64,000 bases of DNA from an uncultured Winogradskyella sp. (GTDB lineage: Bacteria > Bacteroidota > Bacteroidia > Flavobacteriales > Flavobacteriaceae), in the NCBI RefSeq assembly GCF_947501905.1, contig NZ_CANMXL010000003.1:434001-498000 (forward strand), in the 5' to 3' direction. The translations under genes were made by a program, and so were the position numbers. The notes below the pieces were generated by a model, which worked only from the letters and a program-made list of their open reading frames with translations, made no database searches and was not told the DNA's origin. This document shows positions 35,349-42,926 of the stretch, in pieces. Numbering within the stretch: the first letter of the stretch is position 1; each line of letters starts with the position of its first letter.

Positions 35349-37920
35349 TTTTGTAGTTGTATTTAAAAATCAAAAATACAATTATTAGTAATGCTAATAA
35401 ACCAAGACTCCATAAAAAAACTATTGATTCTGAGGATTTTAACTCTTGAGAATCACCATAATAAGTAAAAGCTCCCCAATAATAAGGTGATTTTTTGGCA
35501 TTGCTAATAGTGTTGTTGTTTAGGTAGTCAATCTTTGATTGTGTATTTGAAAATACTGCAGACTTTCCATTACCATAATACTTATAAAAAGAAGACATAA
35601 TCTCTGAAGTACTTAAATCATTAATTTGCCATAAAGAAAATAATATGTTTTTTGCACCAGCATATTGAAATCCACTTGCAATACTCATAGATCCCTCACC
35701 TTTTACTAGTTTTCCAATACCAGTTTCGCAAGCACTTAGTACCACTAAGTTGGGGTTAAGATTAAGATTATAGAGTTCGGTTAATGATAAAGCACTATCT
35801 GAAAAAGAAATTGTTGCAGGGTTCACAAAATCACCAGAAGTTGCGTGTGTTGATAAATGTAAAATAGAATAGTCATTAGCTTTTTTTATAAAGCTTTCTT
35901 TTGTTGCTAGTTGGTGCATTAATAGTTTCGATGGGATTTGTGTTTCGATACTTTTTGCTTCTTTAATAGTATGCAACAGTTCTTGGTCAGAATCTTTAAA
36001 AACAGGGAAAACACCAAGTAATTTGTCTTCTAATCTTTCTTTTTTATCGTTTAAGTAAAATAGAAGACTAGAGTTATAAGCTAAAGATTGATTGTTAACC
36101 ACAAAGGGCATTTTAGAGAAGGTAGTTGAGGTCGTTTTATTATATAAAAGTGTTTCAAAAGGAATAAAATTAATTAGTCCATCAGGAATTACTATAATAT
36201 TAGATTGGTCTCTAACTGCGTTGAATTTTAATAGGTTATAAATAGAAAAGGCATTTTCTGTATAGGCTGTAACATCAGAATTTATCTTTGTTGCATCATT
36301 AAAATAGCTAATAAAATTTATGATGTCTTGAGTTGTATTTTGATTAATAGCTATTTTATTAAAGGCATAATTCTTTTCAGAAAACACAAATTGATATATC
36401 GCATTCTTACCATAAAAATATTCTACTATAGTTGTGTTCTCAGCTTTTAGTTTCTGATAGATGTTTTTTAGAGTTATAGACTTATTGTTTTCAATAGTGT
36501 AATTCTGTTTAATTGAGTCTTGCAGAGATTTAAGCTCATTGTTTATTTTTATTAATCGTAATCTTATACTGTCTTGCTCATTGATTGGACCCTTGTTCGC
36601 AGGTCTATTGAGAAGTCTATTAGTTAATTGTTTTTGTTCTTTTAGAAGTAAGTTTTCTTTTATAAGAGTAGAATCAGTATTCCCATATTTTCGAAGCCTA
36701 TCTCTTCGTTGAGAGCTGTTTTTTAAAATTGAAACTTTATGCTGTTCGGCATAATTGATTGCTCGCTGTAAAAAAACAGAATCCCTTCCTTTAAGATATA
36801 GTTGATGCAAAATACTAATACATTTTTCACTTCTATTTCTGTTTGCACTAGCTTTAACTATAAAGCTTTCTTCACTGGAATTTTCATTATCTAATAAATT
36901 GGCAACATAAAAACCAAGGTTGTGATATGATAATTTTTTCTCAGGATTTGTCTCTAATTCTGCTAGTAAATCAAATACATCTAAAAACGTATTTTCTGGG
37001 TATAAATCATTTTCATTAAGCTGCTGTAAGTCTTTAAACTCAGGCAAAAGTATAGCAAGCGAGTTTTTTAATTCATTTAAAGCCTTATGGGGTTTGTTTA
37101 AAAGATAATGTAACTGTGCCTCTTCAAAACTAAGTTTGGCAAGCTCTCTTTTTGAAGTTAGTTTATTCTTTAGATGTTTGTTCTTTATTTGGTTAAAGTA
37201 ACTATAAGCCTTTTTGTAGTCTTTTTTTTCTTTAACAAGTTGATAGTTTAACTCTAAAGTTTCAAGATTATCTCCAGAATTGAAAACAGTATCGCCATCT
37301 AGCAAAAGCTTATCTTGGTTGGTCCTCATTAAAAGAAGACTTCTTTGTTTTATAGAGTGAAGACGATGCAACTGTGATTTTGATATACCTTCGAATTCTA
37401 GAGTTTTATTAACTATCGATATAACACTTTCATGCTTGTTTAAAGATTGGTATAGCTTGGCAAGATTAATACTGCCTGAAATTTGTTGAGCTTTGTTGCC
37501 TTGCTGTTTTGCAACAGAGATATAATGCTTGGTAATGTTTTCAGCTTTGATGTAAGCATTGGTTTTATTATAGAGAATACCAAGCGGTATTAAACAATAT
37601 TCAACAATATCATAACTGTAAATATTATTTTTTGTGTAGAGCTGATGGGCTTTTTCGTAAGCAGAAATTGCTTGTTTTAGATAATTATTCTCACTTAAGT
37701 AAAAGGCTTTATTTAGAATAAGATTGATGAATGCAAAGTACTCATCTTCTGTCCTTAATTGGGGTTCATAGGTTTTAATTTCAGAATTTAAAATTTGTAA
37801 GTTTTTGAGATTTGGTTCACTATAAAACTGTTCTGTTGAAGCATAAATACGCTCCTCTAAAGTTTGAGAAAAGCAAATCGAAAAGCTCGAAACAAAAAAA
37901 AGAACGAAGAGGTTTTTCAT
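35332..37920 (-). CDS. exported CHAT-domain (caspase-like) protein with TPR repeats
   Basis: An 862-residue protein. A signal peptide (residues 1-18, ending CFSQ) is followed by helical TPR-like repeats to about residue 430 (e.g. ISAYEKAHQLYTKNNIYSYDIVEYCLIPLGILYNKT). A coiled segment follows, then a C-terminal CHAT protease domain at about 500-825. The catalytic dyad is visible: His692 in HLSTHATSGD and Cys731 in VVLSACETGIG, followed by KGEGSMSIASGFQYAGAKNIL. A single membrane helix at about 833-853 (FLWSLGLLALLIIVFLIF) anchors it with a short lysine-containing cytoplasmic tail. So the protease should face the periplasm. It is the middle gene of an operon, with an overlapping retropepsin gene downstream. 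Substrate unknown. Confidence 0.88.
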   Translation of the reverse strand: MKNLFVLFFVSSFSICFSQTLEERIYASTEQFYSEPNLKNLQILNSEIKTYEPQLRTEDEYFAFINLILNKAFYLSENNYLKQAISAYEKAHQLYTKNNIYSYDIVEYCLIPLGILYNKTNAYIKAENITKHYISVAKQQGNKAQQISGSINLAKLYQSLNKHESVISIVNKTLEFEGISKSQLHRLHSIKQRSLLLMRTNQDKLLLDGDTVFNSGDNLETLELNYQLVKEKKDYKKAYSYFNQIKNKHLKNKLTSKRELAKLSFEEAQLHYLLNKPHKALNELKNSLAILLPEFKDLQQLNENDLYPENTFLDVFDLLAELETNPEKKLSYHNLGFYVANLLDNENSSEESFIVKASANRNRSEKCISILHQLYLKGRDSVFLQRAINYAEQHKVSILKNSSQRRDRLRKYGNTDSTLIKENLLLKEQKQLTNRLLNRPANKGPINEQDSIRLRLIKINNELKSLQDSIKQNYTIENNKSITLKNIYQKLKAENTTIVEYFYGKNAIYQFVFSEKNYAFNKIAINQNTTQDIINFISYFNDATKINSDVTAYTENAFSIYNLLKFNAVRDQSNIIVIPDGLINFIPFETLLYNKTTSTTFSKMPFVVNNQSLAYNSSLLFYLNDKKERLEDKLLGVFPVFKDSDQELLHTIKEAKSIETQIPSKLLMHQLATKESFIKKANDYSILHLSTHATSGDFVNPATISFSDSALSLTELYNLNLNPNLVVLSACETGIGKLVKGEGSMSIASGFQYAGAKNILFSLWQINDLSTSEIMSSFYKYYGNGKSAVFSNTQSKIDYLNNNTISNAKKSPYYWGAFTYYGDSQELKSSESIVFLWSLGLLALLIIVFLIFKYNYKNANDT

Positions 37921-37937
37921 TTATACCTTAAAAGAAT

Positions 37938-39899
37938 TTAGAACTTCCAAATACCATACAATTGAAGATAATTAAAATTATCCTTTAAGTTAAAAACATA
38001 ACGTGCTCCAAAACTTGGACCAATCCGAGCAAATCCTCCAGTGACTTCTACTAAAAATCCAGTTCTAAGGTTTGTAAATGAATCTGAAAATTCAGAAGTA
38101 GAGTTAAGAGTTTCTACAATTGGTGCTTGTGGATTTGTGCCTTCAAAACGCTCTATTAAAAGAGATTCATCTCTTTTTTCACTAAGAGTTATCATAGTAT
38201 TAAGACCAGCTCCTAAACCTATGTAGTTATTAATATTGTATCTCACTAAAATAGGAACTTCCCAATCTATATTCTGAAAACTAGACGAAGCTGTAGTACG
38301 TTGTAATTGTTGAAAACCTTGTGCTCCTCCAATAATCTCTTCAGTAACTGAGGTGTCTGAATCATAATTATGGAAGCTATTTAAAAGCTCTACTTGCCAA
38401 TACCATCGATAAGACTTGTATGGCGAGACTGTTGCGCCAACAAAGTAGCTTTTAGAATCAATTAAATCTGGAAAATAGTTATAACCCGCTTTTGCTCCAA
38501 TCGATATACCTGGTAAAAATCGAGTTGTAGAGTAATTTGTAATTATGGGTTCGTTTTTATCAAAAATTATAGCCGTTCTACTTCTAGTTTTTTTCTTGTG
38601 AAAGTCTTTAGAAAATTTAATCTTATACCTTACAAAACCTTTGGTAGAATCATATTCTTTTACATTTTTTTGTTCACTTCCTGGTAAGTAAATGTTTTTA
38701 AATGTAAATACGGCTTGAGTATCAGTATATGTGGTGTCCAAGCAACTGTATTGCACATCTCTTTTGGGACAGATTTTTACTTTTGGATACATGTCAATAA
38801 CCTCAATGGTTTGTTTATCTAGCATCTCGGGAATATCTGTTTCTAATCTAATTGTTCGTGCTGGACCTTCACCATTATTTTGAAACTTGATTTTATATTT
38901 AAGAGTTTTGTATCGTACAAATCTGTAATTCAAAAATGTGCCGTTACTTGACATTTTATTTGGATCATGAGATGTTACAATCTCCATTTCCATTTCTTTT
39001 ACTGTATGGTTGCTATAGTTAGAGTCTGGAACAAAAACACCACGAACAGAAATTATAGCACTAGTATCTTTAAGCATTTCTGGTGTAGTTTTCATTGTAA
39101 AAAACACATTGCGTTCTTCTTTAGGCTCCATGTCTTTAAACTCTAAAACTTTAGATTTTTTGTAATATTCGTTTGCCTCTTTTAAAGTTAATGGTAAATC
39201 TGTTTTTTTAGTAGAATCCTGCTGTTTTATATGCAGACTTTTAATAGCATCTTCAGTTGAAGCAAGAAGTGTGCCGTCAAAACTATCTTTAGGAATGTTA
39301 TAAACGATATCTTCATTAATTAGCTCTTCTTCGCCATAATGTGCTCGCATTTCAGTTAACTCAAAATTATCAGCTGCATATTTTTGCTCATTATAGAATA
39401 AGTAGAGTTTACCATTAGAAGCATAGTCATTTTCATTTTTATAACTCATTATTAAGACCATGTCTTGATTAGGTACAGGTTCTCTGTTACGCTGTAATGT
39501 AAAATCTTCAGACATTGAGGCTTGTGCTTGAAAGTTTTCAGCATCTTTAGGAATGTTTATTTTTTTAGGACGACTTACAGGAGGCTTACCAGTATCGTAA
39601 TTATTAGTAACCCATAATTTTACTTCATAATCACCCTTATCTTTATAGACATGCTTAGGATTTTTTTCTTTGCTATAATTGCCATCACCCATCTCCCAAT
39701 AATAAGTGTAAAATGCTTTAGGAGCACCAGCTATTTGTTCTAATGGCGGTGTTTCAGCATTTAATATAAGACTATCGCCTTTAACATTATAGTTTATGGA
39801 AGCTATCCGTGGTTTTATAGAATCTGTTGATGCACCTTGTTGCGGAAAGACCGATAAGAAACAAAAAAGAAAGCCAAAGACAAAAGCATTAGTTTTCAT
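37938..39899 (-). CDS. PKD-domain protein with C-terminal outer-membrane beta-barrel
   Basis: A 653-residue exported protein (signal peptide ending FPQ). Residues about 25-115 contain a PKD domain (YYWEMGDGNYSKEKNPKHVYKDKGDYEVKLWVTN). A middle region follows (residues 115-300), then a DUF11/DUF7619-like domain near 310-460 (LKYKIKFQNNGEGPARTIRLETDIPEMLD). The last 190 residues are outer-membrane barrel strands (ISIGAKAGYNYF, FVGATVSPYKSYRWYWQVELL, NYIGLGAGLNTMITL) ending in an aromatic LQLYGIWKF. It is the first gene of the operon with the CHAT and retropepsin genes (17 bases before the CHAT ATG). A surface sensor or receptor role is inference. Confidence 0.75.
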   Translation of the reverse strand: MKTNAFVFGFLFCFLSVFPQQGASTDSIKPRIASINYNVKGDSLILNAETPPLEQIAGAPKAFYTYYWEMGDGNYSKEKNPKHVYKDKGDYEVKLWVTNNYDTGKPPVSRPKKINIPKDAENFQAQASMSEDFTLQRNREPVPNQDMVLIMSYKNENDYASNGKLYLFYNEQKYAADNFELTEMRAHYGEEELINEDIVYNIPKDSFDGTLLASTEDAIKSLHIKQQDSTKKTDLPLTLKEANEYYKKSKVLEFKDMEPKEERNVFFTMKTTPEMLKDTSAIISVRGVFVPDSNYSNHTVKEMEMEIVTSHDPNKMSSNGTFLNYRFVRYKTLKYKIKFQNNGEGPARTIRLETDIPEMLDKQTIEVIDMYPKVKICPKRDVQYSCLDTTYTDTQAVFTFKNIYLPGSEQKNVKEYDSTKGFVRYKIKFSKDFHKKKTRSRTAIIFDKNEPIITNYSTTRFLPGISIGAKAGYNYFPDLIDSKSYFVGATVSPYKSYRWYWQVELLNSFHNYDSDTSVTEEIIGGAQGFQQLQRTTASSSFQNIDWEVPILVRYNINNYIGLGAGLNTMITLSEKRDESLLIERFEGTNPQAPIVETLNSTSEFSDSFTNLRTGFLVEVTGGFARIGPSFGARYVFNLKDNFNYLQLYGIWKF

Positions 39900-39926
39900 G
39901 TTATATTGAGTTGATTGCTCTTAAAG

Positions 39927-39962
39927 ATAAAAAAAAGCGATGACTAAAAAAGTCATCGCTTT
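39927..39962 (-). terminator. intrinsic terminator between the lipoprotein gene and the CHAT operon
   Basis: AAAGCGATGACT (39934-39945) and AGTCATCGCTTT (39951-39962) form a 12-bp stem with an A5 loop; the minus strand continues into eight Ts. It separates the lipoprotein gene (40953-39976) from the PKD-CHAT operon. Confidence 0.85.
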
Positions 39963-39975
39963 AACAGGTCAAGAA

Positions 39976-40953
39976 TTAAGGTAGGGCATTTATGGCAGTT
40001 GTTAATTCAGCATCTGTTGCAGAAACTAAATTACCAGCGTTAAAAGTAATCTGATCATTAGCTGCTATTGTCACCGCTTGAATATGATATAACCACCCCC
40101 CGGTTTCATTTGGTGATGCAAAAATGATGTGGCACTCTAAACCAACAGGTATCTGTCCATAATGCTCACTGAATAATCCTGATCCAGTATCATAAGTATC
40201 TAGGTTTGCTAACCCTGTATCTTCACCATCGTATGAGATAAATACAGAACTGTTTGTATTATCATAACCAGCTGGAGGTGCAACTAGGATAGTTGTTTTT
40301 GGTCTTGGGTCATTATAAAAACGATCTACATTACTCCATCCAAAGTCATTAAAAAACGCATAATATTGTCCGCCTTCTGCAAAAACTTCACCACCCATTC
40401 CTTGAGGTCCACCTTCCATTTCGTCCCAAGTTAAGTTGTCATTTTCGTCAATTCTACCAGTCCAAAGTTCCATTGCTGGATCATCGCCACCAGTAAGATT
40501 AGATGGTATCTGTAACTCTATTGGGCAGTTTGTTTCTAAAGCAATTCCGTTTTGGAAAGCTTCTATTAAAAATTCTCCACCAGTTAAAAGCATTGCTTTA
40601 TCTCCATTTGGTAATGTACCCATTGTGTTTCTGTTTGTTTTTAACATGTTTGCTTTGTCAAAAATTTCAGTTAGCTCTACATCTACTGCTCCAGTTACTG
40701 CGTTTCCGTTAAGTGTTAAACAGGCACCGTTAATACTAACACTAACACCACTAGCTGTTGTTAGGGTAGTTATTCCGTCTTCAACTGTAAGTTGAAAATC
40801 TTGTTTTAAAGCTTCACGAGCATTTTCTTTTAAAGTTTGAAATTGCTGTGCTGTTGGGGCAAAAAGGACATCACTATCATCTGAAGTTTCACAACTTGTG
40901 AATAAAATTGAGGTCATTAATAAGATTCCGAAAATTGATTTTAAAGTTTTCAT
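39976..40953 (-). CDS. lipoprotein of unknown function in the ECF sigma cluster
   Basis: A 325-residue lipoprotein (ILFTSC, Cys20; acidic SDDSD after it, compatible with surface export). The mature part is beta-rich: VSVSINGACLTLNGNAVTGAVDVELTEIFDKANMLKTNRNTMGTLPNGDKAMLLTGGEFLIEAFQNG resembles ZU5-like domains seen in Bacteroidota lipoproteins. A segment around residues 210-300 (TTILVAPPAGYDNTNSSVFISYDGEDTGL) looks like a second beta domain. It has its own candidate promoter, matching that of the neighbouring repeat-protein gene, and its own terminator. Function is unknown. Confidence 0.7.
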   Translation of the reverse strand: MKTLKSIFGILLMTSILFTSCETSDDSDVLFAPTAQQFQTLKENAREALKQDFQLTVEDGITTLTTASGVSVSINGACLTLNGNAVTGAVDVELTEIFDKANMLKTNRNTMGTLPNGDKAMLLTGGEFLIEAFQNGIALETNCPIELQIPSNLTGGDDPAMELWTGRIDENDNLTWDEMEGGPQGMGGEVFAEGGQYYAFFNDFGWSNVDRFYNDPRPKTTILVAPPAGYDNTNSSVFISYDGEDTGLANLDTYDTGSGLFSEHYGQIPVGLECHIIFASPNETGGWLYHIQAVTIAANDQITFNAGNLVSATDAELTTAINALP

Positions 40954-40983
40954 AATTTCTAATGTTTATTGTGTTTTACATTT

Positions 40984-41019
40984 TTATATAAACAGGGTAA
41001 CATAATTGTTACCCTGTTT
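40984..41019 (-). promoter_or_regulatory. candidate ECF sigma promoter of the lipoprotein gene
   Basis: Minus strand: AAACAGGGTAACA at 41019-41007, 17-base spacer, ATATAA at 40989-40984, 30 bases before the ATG of the lipoprotein gene. An identical arrangement lies at 41537-41502. Confidence 0.6.
40990..41019. terminator. 13-bp inverted repeat, terminator-like, overlapping the ECF promoter
   Basis: AAACAGGGTAACA (40990-41002), TAAT loop, TGTTACCCTGTTT (41007-41019), perfect pairing. It lies 7 bases past the stop of the repeat-protein gene (41026). The minus strand has only three Ts after the stem; the plus strand has five. Confidence 0.5.
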
Positions 41020-41025
41020 TTGATT

Positions 41026-41463
41026 TTATTTTTCGCTTGTAATTATTTTATAGGTAATTATTTCGCCTTTTGCTACAAGAGCAATCATCTCTCTAGCATC
41101 ACTCTCAGAAGAAGAATAACCTTTTGCATTACCATTTGTAGAGTCTACTTCCCAGTAATAAGTTCTGCTATTAGTATTTTTAGCTTCACTTTTTAATACA
41201 TAATAACTAGTTATCTTTTTCTCAAGGATTGCTTCATTACGGCTAAAAAGCGCTATCATTTCTTTGGCTCCTTCAAGACTTGATGCAGTTCCTGAGCTTT
41301 TACCGGTTAAGGTTTTTACAGACCACTCATATATTGTAGTAATATTGTTTTCTGTAATTTCTGTTTCAACAATTGCAGGATTAGCAGTTGTTTTTAATGT
41401 TGTAGCATTTAAGTTTAAGAACGATAATACTACAGTACTGATAATTAAAATTGAATTTTTCAT
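41026..41463 (-). CDS. small secreted protein of two tandem repeats
   Basis: A 145-residue protein with a signal peptide (about residues 1-20). The mature part is two copies of a 45-residue unit. Copy 1 (about 44-92): YEWSVKTLTGKSSGTASSLEGAKEMIALFSRNEAILEKKITSY. Copy 2 (about 102-143): YYWEVDSTNGNAKGYSSSESDAREMIALVAKGEIITYKIITSE. The shared pattern is W-x-V, T/S-x-x-G, G-x-x-S-S, A-x-E-M-I-A-L and E-x-I. It is the nearest leftward gene to the ECF sigma factor gene and starts from the first of two matching candidate ECF promoters. Function unknown; a stress-induced envelope protein is a guess. Confidence 0.75.
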   Translation of the reverse strand: MKNSILIISTVVLSFLNLNATTLKTTANPAIVETEITENNITTIYEWSVKTLTGKSSGTASSLEGAKEMIALFSRNEAILEKKITSYYVLKSEAKNTNSRTYYWEVDSTNGNAKGYSSSESDAREMIALVAKGEIITYKIITSEK

Positions 41464-41501
41464 GATTTGTATTTTTATGAATTAATTTTCTTGTTACAAC
41501 C

Positions 41502-41537
41502 TTATATCAGACTACTTGTAAAAATGTTACCCTGTTT
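41502..41537 (-). promoter_or_regulatory. candidate ECF sigma promoter of the repeat-protein gene
   Basis: Minus strand: AAACAGGGTAACA at 41537-41525, 17-base spacer, ATATAA at 41507-41502, 38 bases before the ATG at 41463. Same -35, spacing and -10 as at 41019-40984. Confidence 0.6.
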
Positions 41538-41577
41538 CTTTAAAGTTTTTTTAAATTAGTAGAAAATACAAGGGCTG

Positions 41578-42159
41578 TTGGGCGAAAAAAAAATTCATGA
41601 AGACCAGAAATATATCACTGGATTGTTGCAAAACAACTCTTTTGTGATACAATCTATATATGATAAGTATGTGCCCAAAGTGGTTAATTATATTAAACAG
41701 AATAGTGGAAGTGCAGATGAAGCTCAAGATATTATTCAAGAGTCTATGATTACTATATATAATCAAGCCAGTCAAAAAAACTTACAACTCACTTGCCCGT
41801 TTGATGCCTACTTCTTCCTGCTTTGTAAACGTAAATGGTTAAACTATCTCAAAAAAAATTACAATAAAGAGGTAACAATTAATGAAGCTACTGTATCTAT
41901 AGGTGACGATGTACAAGAATTAGCCTTTGAAACAGAACTTTTTGGTGAAAAACAAGCTTTGTTTGCTGAGATGTTTAAGAAGTTGGGCGATGCTTGTAAA
42001 GATTTACTTAAAGCAACTTTTAAAATAAAATCTATGGAAGAGGTTGCGGAAAGTCTAGGTGTAACTTATGCCTATGCCAGAAAAAAGAAATCTTTATGCA
42101 TTGGGAAATTAACCGAAATGGTGCGCAAATCACCCAAATTTAACCAGCTTAAATTGTAA
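41578..42159 (+). CDS. ECF-type RNA polymerase sigma factor
   Basis: A 193-residue sigma-70 family factor. The start is TTG at 41578, giving MGEKKIHEDQKYITGLLQN, which fits the usual Flavobacteriia ECF N-terminus; no ATG gives a sensible start. Region 2 spans about residues 20-95 (IYDKYVPKVVNYIKQNSGSADEAQDIIQESMITIY); region 4 about 130-185 with the HTH segment MEEVAESLGVTYAYARKKKSLCIGKL. The next gene overlaps its stop (TAATG), as sigma/anti-sigma pairs often do. It is divergent from the secreted/lipoprotein/CHAT genes and likely drives some of them. Confidence 0.88.
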   Translation: MGEKKIHEDQKYITGLLQNNSFVIQSIYDKYVPKVVNYIKQNSGSADEAQDIIQESMITIYNQASQKNLQLTCPFDAYFFLLCKRKWLNYLKKNYNKEVTINEATVSIGDDVQELAFETELFGEKQALFAEMFKKLGDACKDLLKATFKIKSMEEVAESLGVTYAYARKKKSLCIGKLTEMVRKSPKFNQLKL

Positions 42160-42905
42160 TGAAGGAAGAAAATTACATAGCGTTTGAGAATTACATTTCT
42201 AAATCCTTATCGGATGAAGAGGTTTTAGCTTTTGAAGAAAAGTTAAGCTCAGATTCTGAATTTAAAAAAGACTTTGAAACCTATAAAGAACTAACAGAAT
42301 TTTTAGAGTATAGTTATGATGAAGAGAAGGCTGCAAAAGAGTTTGAAGCTAATCTAAAAACCATATCTAATAACTATTTTGAAAAGCAAGAACATCAAGT
42401 TCAACCTTTAAAGAAATCAAGAACATTTAAGATTAGCCAACTAGCTATTGCAGCAACAGTTGTTGTGCTTTTAGGTCTATTTATCTTTAATAGATTTTCA
42501 GCGCCTGGCTATGAAGATTATTCAGAGCATGGTGTTATTAGTCTATCTGTAAGAGGAAATGTTGAAGATGTTGTTATTAAAGCTCAGAATGCATTTAATG
42601 AAAAAAACTACAAAGATGCCGAGGTCCATTTCTCTGAAATTTTAAAAACATATTCAGATAATGAGGAAGTAAAGCTGTACAAAGCTATTAGTCAAATTGA
42701 ACAAGATAAGTTTGAAGAAGCTGAAGCTATTTTAAAGCAAATTGCTTCAGGTAAATCAGCCTATAAAAGTGAAGCACTTTGGTATGCTGCTTTAAGCAAA
42801 CTAAAGCAAAAAGATAACAAGGCTTGTATTGAGCTTCTTAAAAGTCTATCTGAAGATACAATTCATTACGAAAAAGCTCAAAAATTAATTGATAAACTAG
42901 ACTAA
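42159..42905 (+). CDS. membrane protein with TPR repeats, probable anti-sigma factor
   Basis: A 248-residue protein whose ATG overlaps the sigma factor stop by one base. The N-terminal 85 residues are acidic and helical (FENYISKSLSDEEVLAFEEKLSSDSEFKKDFETYKEL), like the cytoplasmic sigma-binding part of Bacteroidota anti-sigma factors, though without an HxxxCxxC zinc motif. One membrane helix is at about 93-110 (LAIAATVVVLLGLFIF). The periplasmic part has two or three TPR units (AQNAFNEKNYKDAEVHFSEILKTYSDNEEVKLYKAISQIEQDKFEEAEAIL). The CHAT protein also carries TPRs on the periplasmic side, so the two could interact. Anti-sigma role is inferred from position and topology. Confidence 0.75.
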   Translation: MKEENYIAFENYISKSLSDEEVLAFEEKLSSDSEFKKDFETYKELTEFLEYSYDEEKAAKEFEANLKTISNNYFEKQEHQVQPLKKSRTFKISQLAIAATVVVLLGLFIFNRFSAPGYEDYSEHGVISLSVRGNVEDVVIKAQNAFNEKNYKDAEVHFSEILKTYSDNEEVKLYKAISQIEQDKFEEAEAILKQIASGKSAYKSEALWYAALSKLKQKDNKACIELLKSLSEDTIHYEKAQKLIDKLD

Positions 42906-42922
42906 AAAGATGTGTATTTTTG
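42889..42922 (+). promoter_or_regulatory. promoter of tatD, four bases before ATG
   Basis: TTG at 42889-42891, a 23-base spacer and TATTTTTG at 42915-42922, then CGCT and ATG at 42927. The transcript start falls at the start codon. Confidence 0.5.
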
Positions 42923-42926
42923 CGCT

